A DNA stretch of 64,000 bases from NCBI RefSeq assembly GCF_008729015.1, contig NZ_RKSM01000001.1:1426001-1490000 (forward strand), written 5' to 3'. Under the pieces are notes generated by a model. That model did no database searches, had not been told where the DNA came from, and saw nothing but the letters and a program-made list of their open reading frames with translations. Source of the DNA: Haloarcula sp. CBA1129. Lineage in GTDB: Archaea; Halobacteriota; Halobacteria; Halobacteriales; Haloarculaceae. Positions 37,838-45,683 of this stretch are shown in pieces (the first letter of the stretch is position 1; every line of letters starts with the position of its first letter). The position numbers were made by a program, and so were the translations under genes.

Positions 37838-39490
37838 ATGCCAGGAGGAAGCCCGCAAACTCTACGACCGTTCCTGTGGCGTGCAGAGACACTGTATCCG
37901 GACACAGAAGTCGTCTCTCGTACCCACGAGGGTATCGTCCGTCACGACTACGCGGAATATGCCGAGCGGACGGCGCAGTTAGCGAACGCAGTCGAGGAGG
38001 CCGGCTACGGCGACGGCGAGCGGCTCGGGACGTTCTGCTGGAACCATAGCCGTCACTTCGAGACCTACTTCGGGATACCGGGAACCGGGGCGCAGTTACA
38101 CACTATCAACCCGCTCCTGCCCGACGAACACATCCAGTACATCGTCAGCGACGCACAGGACGAGCTCATTTTCGTCGACGAATCGCTCCTGCCGAAGCTC
38201 GAGGGCGCGGCGACAGAAGATCCGGAGTCCTTCGAGACGGTCGAGCAGTTCATCGTGATGAGCGAGTCCGTCCCGGAGACGGACCTTGACGCCGTCGCCT
38301 ACGAGTCGTTCATCGCCGACCAGCCGACGGAGTACGACTGGCCCGAACTGGAGGGGGACCGCCCTGCAGGCCTCTGTTACACATCGGGCACGACTGGGCG
38401 ACCGAAAGGCGTCGAGTACACCCAGCAGATGCTGTGGAGCCACACGATGGGCATTCAGTCGCCACAGGGCATCCCAGTCGACGACGACGACGTTGTAATG
38501 CCCGTCGTCCCGATGTTCCACGTCAACGCGTGGGGCCTCCCGTTTTCGACAACTGCAGGCGGGGCCAAACACGTCTACCCCGGCCCACAGCCCGAGCCCG
38601 CAGACCTCGCGAAGCTCATCGAGGAGGAGAACGTCACCGTTACCGCTGGCGTCCCGACCGTCTGGTTGGGGCTAATGGAGTACATCAAAGAGAACGACGT
38701 CGACCTCTCTTCGCTTGAGCGGCTGATTGTCGGCGGAAGTGCCGCCCCAGAGGCGATGATCCGGTTCTTCGATGACCACGACGTGGAGCTCGTCCATGCG
38801 TGGGGGATGACCGAGACGGCACCGGTGGGTGCGGTAGCGTCCCTGCGAAGTGATTTAGAGGACGCCGACTACCAGACGCAACTGGACAAGCGCTCGAAAC
38901 AGGGGCTTATCACGCCCGGGCTGGAGTTCCGTGTCATTGACGACGACGGCAACGAGGTCCCACACAACGGCGAGGACTTCGGTGAGCTACACATCCGCGG
39001 GCCGTGGGTGACGACGGAGTACTTCAAGCGGCCGGAAGCGAACGAACAGGAGTTCGAGGACGGGTATCTGAAAACTGGTGATGTGGTCTCCGTCGACGAG
39101 GACGGTTACATCAAGATCGTCGACCGGGCAAAAGACGTTATCAAGAGCGGCGGAGAGTGGATCTCCTCGCTCGAACTGGAAAACGAGCTGATAGCACATG
39201 ACGGCGTGAACGAAGCGGCAGTCATCGGTGTCCCACACGAGCGCTGGCAGGAGCGCCCCCTCGCGATGATCGTTCCGGCAGCCGACGCCGACGAAGACAC
39301 GCTCGGTGATGAGCTCCGGGAGCACATCCTCGATTCCTACCCCAAGTGGTGGGTCCCGGACAACTTCATTACCATCGACGAGGTCCCGAAGACGGCGACC
39401 GGCAAGTTCGACAAGAAGTCGCTCCGTGACGAGTACGCCGACGAATCACTCGTTGAGGGTCGCGTCCCCGACGATGCTGCCCCTGAGTAA
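37838..39490 (+). CDS. Acyl-CoA synthetase (fatty-acyl/medium-chain CoA ligase type)
   Basis: 550 residues from the ATG at 37838; a TTG nine codons upstream is less likely. AMP-binding enzyme motifs are [16 protein letters not shown] (P-loop), [10 protein letters not shown] (A5), [24 protein letters not shown] and the C-terminal [13 protein letters not shown] with the catalytic lysine. It activates a carboxylic acid as acyl-AMP and then acyl-CoA. An acyl-CoA dehydrogenase lies a kilobase further on, so fatty-acid beta-oxidation is the likely pathway. Chain length specificity is not readable. Confidence 0.92.
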   Translation: MPGGSPQTLRPFLWRAETLYPDTEVVSRTHEGIVRHDYAEYAERTAQLANAVEEAGYGDGERLGTFCWNHSRHFETYFGIPGTGAQLHTINPLLPDEHIQYIVSDAQDELIFVDESLLPKLEGAATEDPESFETVEQFIVMSESVPETDLDAVAYESFIADQPTEYDWPELEGDRPAGLCYTSGTTGRPKGVEYTQQMLWSHTMGIQSPQGIPVDDDDVVMPVVPMFHVNAWGLPFSTTAGGAKHVYPGPQPEPADLAKLIEEENVTVTAGVPTVWLGLMEYIKENDVDLSSLERLIVGGSAAPEAMIRFFDDHDVELVHAWGMTETAPVGAVASLRSDLEDADYQTQLDKRSKQGLITPGLEFRVIDDDGNEVPHNGEDFGELHIRGPWVTTEYFKRPEANEQEFEDGYLKTGDVVSVDEDGYIKIVDRAKDVIKSGGEWISSLELENELIAHDGVNEAAVIGVPHERWQERPLAMIVPAADADEDTLGDELREHILDSYPKWWVPDNFITIDEVPKTATGKFDKKSLRDEYADESLVEGRVPDDAAPE

Positions 39491-39505
39491 GAGCGTACGG
39501 AACGG

Positions 39506-40279
39506 TTACTGGACGCCAGCGACGAGACTCCGAACTTCGGTCTGGTAGGTGTCTGGCTGGAGGCCGAGGTCGACATCGACGGTGACTGTAATCCCGTCGC
39601 TCAGGTCGGTTTCGACGGTCTGTGCGAAGTTCTGTGCCGGGTACGCACCGCCGGAGATGATGACGAAGTCGCCGTGGTGCCAGACGGCAAACATCGCCGA
39701 GATATCGATGTCACTTGCCGGAATCTCGACGACCTCGTTCTCCGTCACGTCGAAGGAAATCCCCTCGAATGGGTACACGGCAGACAGTGCCACCGTCTCG
39801 GCTGTCTCACCGGTATCGATATCGATTGTGCCCTCGCCGGATTTCTCGATGTCGGTCAGCCCCTGTGCCTCCATCTGCTGTTCGAAGCTGTCGCGGGCAT
39901 TTGTTCTGACTTCGGCCAGCAGTTCTTTGCGGCCCACGCCGGCTGGAAGGTTGTCCAGATTGGGGCTGAAATCCACCCGCGTGGCGAAAAACACCGAAAG
40001 CGCAGTCTGCACCTGATCGAGGGTTCGGTCGGCGACACGCGCCTGTAACTGTTCGTCGACGTACTGGACCGTACTGGAGACGGCTTCGACTGATACCGGG
40101 CCATAGTTTCTGTCGAACACCGTTTCTGCGGACTGGTCCGTTCGCGTCCAGCCGCCGTCGTTCAGTTGCTGTTTCGGAACGTCGGGTGGCGGTGCCTCAG
40201 CTGCGGCCAGAAACGAACACCCCGCAAGCCCGGCGGTCCCGAGGCCGGCTCCGGCAAGCAGGTAGTCTCGACGATTCAT
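39506..40279 (-). CDS. Tat-type lipoprotein (DUF6517-like)
   Basis: 257 residues. The signal peptide MNRRDYLLAGAGLGTAGLAGC has a twin arginine and ends in a lipobox (LAGC), so the mature protein should be exported folded through Tat and lipid-anchored at the Cys. The mature part is a single globular domain with alternating strands (ALSAVYPFEGISFDVTENEVVEI). From memory this fits haloarchaeal DUF6517. Function unknown. It is convergent with the acyl-CoA synthetase and divergent from the acyl-CoA dehydrogenase. Confidence 0.82.
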   Translation of the reverse strand: MNRRDYLLAGAGLGTAGLAGCSFLAAAEAPPPDVPKQQLNDGGWTRTDQSAETVFDRNYGPVSVEAVSSTVQYVDEQLQARVADRTLDQVQTALSVFFATRVDFSPNLDNLPAGVGRKELLAEVRTNARDSFEQQMEAQGLTDIEKSGEGTIDIDTGETAETVALSAVYPFEGISFDVTENEVVEIPASDIDISAMFAVWHHGDFVIISGGAYPAQNFAQTVETDLSDGITVTVDVDLGLQPDTYQTEVRSLVAGVQ

Positions 40280-40378
40280 GTCCGAGGGAGGTCACAGCCA
40301 TGCAAAAGCGTGCTGGCCGATTATCAGGAGTTTTGGAGAAACAACTACGACGGTGTTTGGCAGAGTTCCACGGAGTAT

Positions 40379-41560
40379 ATGAGTACACAAACCATGATAA
40401 TTCCTATGGATCTGCTATCCGAGAAACTCGTTCCAGAACACGCACACGAGGTCAAGGAAGAGGCTCGGGAGTTCGCCGCGGAGCATATCGAACCAGTCGC
40501 GGGTGACTACTATGCGTCCGGGGAGTACCCCTGGGAAGTGCTCGAAGCGGCCACGGAGGCCGGACTCGTCGCACAGGATATCGGTGAGGAGTGGGGCGGG
40601 AGCGGTTACGACCTCCAGCAGATGCTCGCGATGGCGGAAGAGCTGTACAAAGCCGACGCAGGAATCGCGCTGACGATCCAACTCGCCAGCTTCGGCGCTG
40701 AGATCGTCGAGGACCACGGCGCAGACTGGCAGAAGGAAGAGTTCCTTGAGCCCGTCGCCGCCGGCGACCAGCTTACCGGTCTCGCCGTCTCAGAGCCGGA
40801 AACAGGGAGCGACCTCGCCGGGATGACGACGGCCGCCGAGAAGGACGGCGACGAGTGGGTGCTCAACGGCGAGAAGTACTGGATCGGAAACGGTGTCGAG
40901 GCCGACTGGGTAACGCTGTACGCCAAGACCGGTGACGACCCGAACGACCGCTACGGGAACTACTCGATGTTTATCGTCCCGACGGACGCCGACGGCTACC
41001 ACGCCGAGCACATCCCCGAGAAGATGGGCTTCCGGGCGTCCAAGCAGGCCCACATCGTACTCGACGACTGCCGCATTCCGGAGGAGAACCTCATCGGCGT
41101 CGAAGGGGCCGGCTTCTACATGCTCGCCGAGTTCTTCAACCACGGGCGCGTCGTCGTCGGCGGCCACGGCATCGGCCTCGCCGCCGCGGCCATCGAGGAA
41201 GCCTGGGAGTTCGTCCACGACCGCGAGGCCTTCGGCAAGACCGTCGATGAGTTCCAAGCGGTCCAGCACAAACTGGCCGATATGCAACTTGGCCTCCAGT
41301 CCGCCCGAGCGCTCACCTGGCACGCGGCCGAGCGCGTCGCGAATCAGGAGAACGCCGGCTACTGGGCCGCACTGGCAAAAACCCAAGCGACTGAAGCCGC
41401 GATGGACTGTGCGGAGAAGGGGATGCAACTCCACGGGGGCCGGTCCGTCCTGACCGAGAACCGTATTTCCCGCGTGTACCGAGACGTGCGAATTCCAGTC
41501 ATCTACGAGGGAGCCAACGACATTCAGCGGAATCTCATCTACAATCAGGCCCCGCTGTAA
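40379..41560 (+). CDS. Acyl-CoA dehydrogenase
   Basis: 393 residues from the ATG at 40379 (a second ATG at 40406 gives MDLLSEKLVP, a more usual N-terminus). FAD-binding/catalytic landmarks are LAVSEPETGSDLAGM, WIGNGVEADW, FGKTVDEFQAVQHKLADM and the C-terminal VIYEGANDIQRNLI, which contains the family's catalytic-base glutamate (YEG). It oxidises acyl-CoA to enoyl-CoA, passing electrons to ETF. It lies directly before the replication-origin repeats. Confidence 0.93.
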   Translation: MSTQTMIIPMDLLSEKLVPEHAHEVKEEAREFAAEHIEPVAGDYYASGEYPWEVLEAATEAGLVAQDIGEEWGGSGYDLQQMLAMAEELYKADAGIALTIQLASFGAEIVEDHGADWQKEEFLEPVAAGDQLTGLAVSEPETGSDLAGMTTAAEKDGDEWVLNGEKYWIGNGVEADWVTLYAKTGDDPNDRYGNYSMFIVPTDADGYHAEHIPEKMGFRASKQAHIVLDDCRIPEENLIGVEGAGFYMLAEFFNHGRVVVGGHGIGLAAAAIEEAWEFVHDREAFGKTVDEFQAVQHKLADMQLGLQSARALTWHAAERVANQENAGYWAALAKTQATEAAMDCAEKGMQLHGGRSVLTENRISRVYRDVRIPVIYEGANDIQRNLIYNQAPL

Positions 41561-41625
41561 CGGATAGAGGTCAGTCGAGCAGTCTCGATTGCTCGATTGC
41601 GTCGAAACGGCGTATTTTCGCAGGC

Positions 41626-42308
41626 ACACCACCCTTCGAGTGTTCTTCGGCGAAGTCTGGTTCCCCTGTACGGCAGTTCGTTATTGGGCGGTCCGAACCG
41701 CCCAGTACACCAAGCGGGTCAGTCACTGTACAAAGGGTCCAAGACCGCTCATATTGGGTCAGTACACCACCCTACAAGTGTTCTTTCACTGCCTTCAGGT
41801 GTTCCCAAATCGGCTACAACTGCCCGCGGACAGTGTACACCTGTTCACACACCACCCTGCAAGTGTTCATACAAGATTGTTCGATCAAACGAAGTTCCCC
41901 TGAGACACCACGCTTCAAGTGTTTTGCGCTGTGGCTCGACGTTCCGATACGCCCTGTCACACCACCCTGCAAGTGTTTCACGCACTGAGTGAGAGACGAG
42001 AGTCCACGGGGACACCACCCTGCAAGTGTTCCGAAAAGCCCGTTTTGGACGGTTTTCTCGTCGAATCGGAGTTCACACCACCCTGCAAGTGTTTTCGAAA
42101 CGGAATACTGTACCGCTGTTGCGAAAGTCAACAGACACACCGGTCTGCAAGTGTTCTACACACTGTCCGGGGAGCAAATAGCACATGATGGCCCTGTTGG
42201 CACTTCGATTTCACGATCTATTGTGGGCACACACACCACCCTGCAACTGTTCTGGACTGCACAGTAGAGAGACTACTGCTGAACACACACACCACCGTGC
42301 AAGTGTTC
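41626..42308 (+). repeat. Array of ten 20-bp origin-recognition-box-like repeats
   Basis: The consensus acaccaccctgcaagtgttc occurs ten times in the same direction, starting at 41626, 41764, 41849, 41905, 41959, 42012, 42075, 42137, 42233 and 42289. Most copies differ by 0-3 bases. Spacing is about 53-63 bp through the centre and up to 138 bp at the left. It lies on the 3' side of the orc1/cdc6 gene. No gene with credible codon use occupies 41561-42344. I recall that a repeat-rich region after one cdc6 gene in Haloarcula hispanica acts as a negative control element for its origin; this may be its counterpart. Confidence 0.9.
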
Positions 42309-42344
42309 TGCCGTGTGAGCGGGTGGGGTGTGTAAGTACGCTGG

Positions 42345-43673
42345 CTACGTGAACTGCCAGAGGTTCTGTTGCTCGTCGTCGGTTGTGTCCGGTGCCTCGA
42401 ACTCGGTGGCCTCGTCTTCCAAGTAATGTTCGAGAATTCCGTTGACGTTACTCGGCACGGCGTCACTGTAGGATGACTGGAGCGCAGCGTTGATAATGTC
42501 GGTCGGGTCGTCGGTGACCTCGTAGATGTACTTACGTCCGCCCTTCCGGCCGAGGTTGCGTTCCGCAGAGCGGACCAGCCCCTGCATCGAGAGCTGGTCG
42601 AGAAACTCGTAAATCTTGCGCTCGGATTTCACGCGGCGACCGCTCGACTCCGCAATCGAGGAGTAGAGGTTATAGATTCGCTTCGTCGACGCCTCGTGTT
42701 TCGGTTCGATGAGTGCAAGCGTCGTCGCAAGGTACGTCAGCGCCTGCTGTGAACTCAGGTCATGTTCGAAGTAATCGAGGAGTTCGTCGGTCTCGATAGT
42801 GTCCGTCGCCCGGCGGGTGTGTGCTTCCGTCACGCCATCTGCACCCTCCATTCGTGCGTACTCCCCGGCCTTTTCGAGGATGCGGAGCCCCTGCCGAACG
42901 TCACCGCGCTCTTGTGCCGAGAAGGCCGCCGCCAGTGGGACGACATCTTCGCCGAGCACGTCCTCCCGGAACGCGATGTCGGCGTAGTAGCCCAGAATAT
43001 CCCGAAGTTCAGTTGCGTCGTACGGGCCGAACTTGATTTCTCGCTCTCCTAACGTCGATTTCACCTTGGGTTCCAGCACGTCAACGAACTTGAGGTCGTT
43101 TGAGATTCCAATGAGCCCGACCTTCGCATCGGTGATCGGCGTGTTCTCGTTCGCTTCAGCTCGGGGCAGTTCATAGAGGAAGTCGTTCCGTGCGTCCGCG
43201 GGAATGTTGTCGATCTCGTCCAGAATAATAAGAACGTTCCCACCGACAGCCTCGATCTCTTCGTAGAGGAACTCAAAGACGCTATCAGTGCTGTAGCCGC
43301 TTTCAGGAAGCTGGTTTTCGGGCTCTCGGAACTCGTTGACAAGGGTGTTGACCAACGCATACGCCGACCGGTAGTTCCGACAGTTTATCGGGCCGACAAC
43401 GGTGAGCGGGATATCCTCGGCCTCGGCTTTCTCTTCGAGTTTATCGCGAACCCACTTCGTGACAGCAGTCTTGCCGACGCCCGTGGGACCGTAGACGAAG
43501 ACGTTGTTGGGGTCGTGACCGACGATAACATCCTGAAGCGCGTTGATGTAGAACTCGATCTCCTCGTCACGGTGAAAGATCGTATCCGGCGTGAACGTGT
43601 CTTTTTTTAGCGGTTGCTTTCGTTCGAAAATCGCGTCAGTCCCATCGAACGGGTTCTCGTTCACGTCGACCAT
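42345..43673 (-). CDS. cdc6: Orc1/Cdc6 replication initiator
   Basis: 442 residues. AAA+ features: the N-terminal PLKKDTFTPDTIFHRDEE, Walker A VYGPTGVGKTAVTKWV, Walker B VLIILDEIDNIPADARN and sensor regions through LKFVDVLEPKVKSTLGE, which contains the initiator-specific helix region. The C-terminal winged helix (about 330-430) contacts origin DNA. It binds origin recognition boxes and loads MCM. Repeat copies lie on both sides of the gene, and half-copies abut its TATA box, so this Orc1 is the natural candidate to bind these repeats and regulate itself. Confidence 0.96.
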   Translation of the reverse strand: MVDVNENPFDGTDAIFERKQPLKKDTFTPDTIFHRDEEIEFYINALQDVIVGHDPNNVFVYGPTGVGKTAVTKWVRDKLEEKAEAEDIPLTVVGPINCRNYRSAYALVNTLVNEFREPENQLPESGYSTDSVFEFLYEEIEAVGGNVLIILDEIDNIPADARNDFLYELPRAEANENTPITDAKVGLIGISNDLKFVDVLEPKVKSTLGEREIKFGPYDATELRDILGYYADIAFREDVLGEDVVPLAAAFSAQERGDVRQGLRILEKAGEYARMEGADGVTEAHTRRATDTIETDELLDYFEHDLSSQQALTYLATTLALIEPKHEASTKRIYNLYSSIAESSGRRVKSERKIYEFLDQLSMQGLVRSAERNLGRKGGRKYIYEVTDDPTDIINAALQSSYSDAVPSNVNGILEHYLEDEATEFEAPDTTDDEQQNLWQFT

Positions 43674-43697
43674 CGTAACCCACTTTTTGAGTGACTA

Positions 43698-43705
43698 TAT
43701 ATAAA
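43698..43705 (-). promoter_or_regulatory. cdc6 promoter with origin half-repeats
   Basis: The minus-strand TATA element ttatatat is centred about 29 nt before the ATG at 43673, giving a leaderless message. Directly upstream of it (43720-43740) two tandem copies of tcaagtgttt, the inner half of the origin repeat, are positioned where bound initiator could block the promoter. Confidence 0.6.
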
Positions 43706-43756
43706 ACCAGTGACCATCGTTCAAGTGTTTCAAGTGTTTCTACGTCGAGTAGTCAC

Positions 43757-43776
43757 ACACCACCCTGCAAGTGTTT
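43757..43776 (+). repeat. Origin recognition box, left of the unwinding zone
   Basis: acaccaccctgcaagtgttt, 19 of 20 bases identical to the consensus of the downstream array and in the same direction. With the inverted copy at 44109 it brackets the AT-rich zone. Confidence 0.85.
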
Positions 43777-44108
43777 CTTCGGCCACCCTCGAAAACAGTG
43801 ACAAGCAGTATGCTCTGTCGACTCTTGATCTAACACACTTGAGTCCTGCGATTCTATATCCTCTGCGTTCTAGACTAGAACTAGGTCTAGTACTATTTTT
43901 TATATCTTATGGTTTAGGAAATAATATCTGGTTAGCTAAAAATAGCCCTGATGACTTTATTGATGCTATAACACCCCTAAAGCCAATTCTATACGCTTCT
44001 GAGAACCGGCCCGAACACAGAACTCCGATACAACTAACCGACTCTTCACTCGTTTAAATACGTATGAGGGGACCCACCCCTCCCCACCCCCACTCCTACC
44101 AACACCGA
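43777..44108. other. Putative replication origin: AT-rich unwinding zone
   Basis: The interval between two opposed origin boxes is AT-rich, most strongly about 43890-43950 (for example tactattttttatatctta). This is unlike anything else in the window apart from promoters. It contains four CTAG tetramers within 43870-43890 and a C-rich tract at 44070-44095 next to the inverted box. No coding frame is convincing. The layout initiator gene, opposed boxes, AT-rich core is the standard archaeal oriC design. Confidence 0.82.
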
Positions 44109-44128
44109 GAACACTTGCAGGGTGGTGT
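44109..44128 (-). repeat. Origin recognition box, inverted, right of the unwinding zone
   Basis: gaacacttgcagggtggtgt is the exact reverse complement of the 20-bp array consensus, so it faces the copy at 43757. It is the only inverted full copy found. Confidence 0.88.
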
Positions 44129-44153
44129 GTGTGGGTCCGCTCATACCGAGCGC

Positions 44154-44456
44154 GATTTAATATAAAAAGAAGTGGCATCACCGGGCAGACGAAGCCAACT
44201 GCACGCTTGCGAGCGGGTGTTGCAGCGAGCAAGGCCAGCCACAGTGCCGACCGGGGCCGCGTACAGGTGGCCGAAACTTCGTCGTCGACGGCCACAGGGT
44301 CGCGACGGCCGCGAACCGCGGAACAACGGCGCGTGGAAAGAGAAACGATGCCGCGAACGGCAACGAGCCGCTGGGGCCGAGGCACTGCTCAGCCATGACC
44401 TCTCGGTATTCGAGGGGGTGTCCGGGACAGGGGACTGAGACGCAGTCCATGACAGA
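44154..44456 (+). other. Structured GC-rich region, possible non-coding RNA
   Basis: A strong TATA-like ttaatataaaa (44154-44164) precedes about 270 nt of GC-rich sequence. It has short hairpins, such as gtggccg/cggccac (44267-44295), ccgcg-aac-cgcgg (44309-44321) and gccg-cgaa-cggc (44350-44361). The longest frames on either strand encode very basic or Cys/Pro-rich peptides without the acidic bias or GC3 of haloarchaeal genes, so I do not call a protein. It does not match what I remember of SRP RNA or RNase P RNA. Confidence 0.3.
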
Positions 44457-44639
44457 TTAGTCCGACACAGCGACAAGCGTTCGGCGCTTACTGTCGTCGG
44501 TTGCCACGACCAACCGGTCTTCGTGGCGCTCAACGACAGCCCACACGCCGAAAAACAGGTGTAAATCCAGTTCGAGACCATTGAGGCGTTCGCCGGTCTC
44601 TTCGATACGGAACTCGTTGGACTCAGCAACGTTCGTCAT
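44457..44639 (-). CDS. Small protein downstream of the DICT gene
   Basis: 60 residues from the ATG at 44639, preceded by a purine-rich ggttgag; a TTG start at 44684 would add 15 residues. The sequence (RIEETGERLNGLELDLHLFFGVWAVVERHEDRLVVATDDSKRRTLV) has one compact alpha/beta unit and no cysteines. It follows the DICT-domain gene on the same strand by less than 60 nt and likely shares its transcript. The family is not recognised with confidence. Confidence 0.6.
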   Translation of the reverse strand: MTNVAESNEFRIEETGERLNGLELDLHLFFGVWAVVERHEDRLVVATDDSKRRTLVAVSD

Positions 44640-44696
44640 CTCAACCGCGGATACCAGCTGACGGCGAGCCGTGGTGATGGCCAATTCGAACGCGGC

Positions 44697-45416
44697 TCAC
44701 TGTTCGAGATAGCCGTATGTCTCCTCCAGATAATCGATGATCCAGTCGACCGTGGACTCGTCGTAGGTCCAGAAGCCGTAGAACTCGCGCGGTTCGCGCT
44801 CCTCGGCTAATAGAGCACATTTCTGGGTCGGGTCACCGCCGCCATCGAACACGACGAACCACGAGTCAGCAATCTCGTCCGACCGCTCCAGATGCAACGA
44901 GAACGTGCTGTACTCGGGAGGCTCGACATCAGGGACGGCATAGGCGTGGACATCCACGTCAGTCTCGCCCAGCCGTTCGTAAAGATCGAGTTCGCCCTGC
45001 AAAGTCGAGAGTGTCTGGAAGCCGGCGTGTAGTGTTCCCTGTCCCACTCGCCACGCGCGGTCCTCGATTTCTCGGGACGCGGCGGTCATCCGCTGGATCG
45101 ACCACGAGGTGAACATCGTCTCGTCGAGGTGATCGAGAATGGACGCGTACGGGCTGTTGTCCCGCGTGATGTACCGTCGACCTTCGTTGAGCGATTCGGT
45201 GAACGAATTGAGACTCGCGGCCGCGATAACCGCTTCATCCTCGCTCAGCGTGATGAATTCGCCCGGTCGCCCGCTCTCGGTCTGCTCGCTCTGTACGTGG
45301 ACGTTGCGGTCCGCGAAGCGCTCGCGCAGGTCTTCGGCCGCTGCTGGCCCAGCGTTGAAGACAGTCAGTGTCTTCTGATGATCCTCAACGCCAGCGATGA
45401 GTTCCGTTAGCGACAT
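44697..45416 (-). CDS. DICT sensory domain protein
   Basis: 239 residues. The pattern FITLSEDEAVIAAASLNSFTESLNEGR, followed later by FGFWTYDESTVDWIIDYLEE-type sequence (here FYGFWTYDESTVDWIIDYL), is what I know as the DICT domain, found with diguanylate cyclases and two-component proteins. No output domain is fused. It is probably a cytoplasmic sensor or adaptor. It is cotranscribed with the 60-residue protein downstream and lies between the origin and the oxidoreductase genes. Confidence 0.78.
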   Translation of the reverse strand: MSLTELIAGVEDHQKTLTVFNAGPAAAEDLRERFADRNVHVQSEQTESGRPGEFITLSEDEAVIAAASLNSFTESLNEGRRYITRDNSPYASILDHLDETMFTSWSIQRMTAASREIEDRAWRVGQGTLHAGFQTLSTLQGELDLYERLGETDVDVHAYAVPDVEPPEYSTFSLHLERSDEIADSWFVVFDGGGDPTQKCALLAEEREPREFYGFWTYDESTVDWIIDYLEETYGYLEQ

Positions 45417-45683
45417 CCTCGACTATACATCGGTACTCACTGTGTTAGGCGTTGCGGGAGGACATTGCATGGCTTACTATTGGTGGATGACAAGTATACC
45501 GAGGACGGATAGATCGGCCCTGTGATAATGTACCAATAGTGACGAACCCCCATTTCGAAAACAGCAATGTGAGGTCCTGAGCCGAAAGATAACGATTAAT
45601 GAGTGGTGATGTAGTGGAAAATCTTTAGTCATGGCCCCCTAACGGATTGATACGGCACCAGAGCTGGGGCCGAGGATTTCACC

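Noticed and set aside
41589-42267. Several short overlapping reading frames across the origin repeats
   Set aside because: Their peptides simply translate the repeated box in different frames (HHPASV, TPPCKC) and are repeat artefacts.
41626-42308. CRISPR array
   Set aside because: Repeats are 20 bp with unequal 33-118 bp gaps, diverge from each other, repeat outside the array in both orientations, and flank cdc6 with no cas genes.
44172-44438. 88-residue plus-strand reading frame beside the origin
   Set aside because: The product is strongly basic with poor GC3, unlike haloarchaeal proteins. Treated as probable non-coding sequence.
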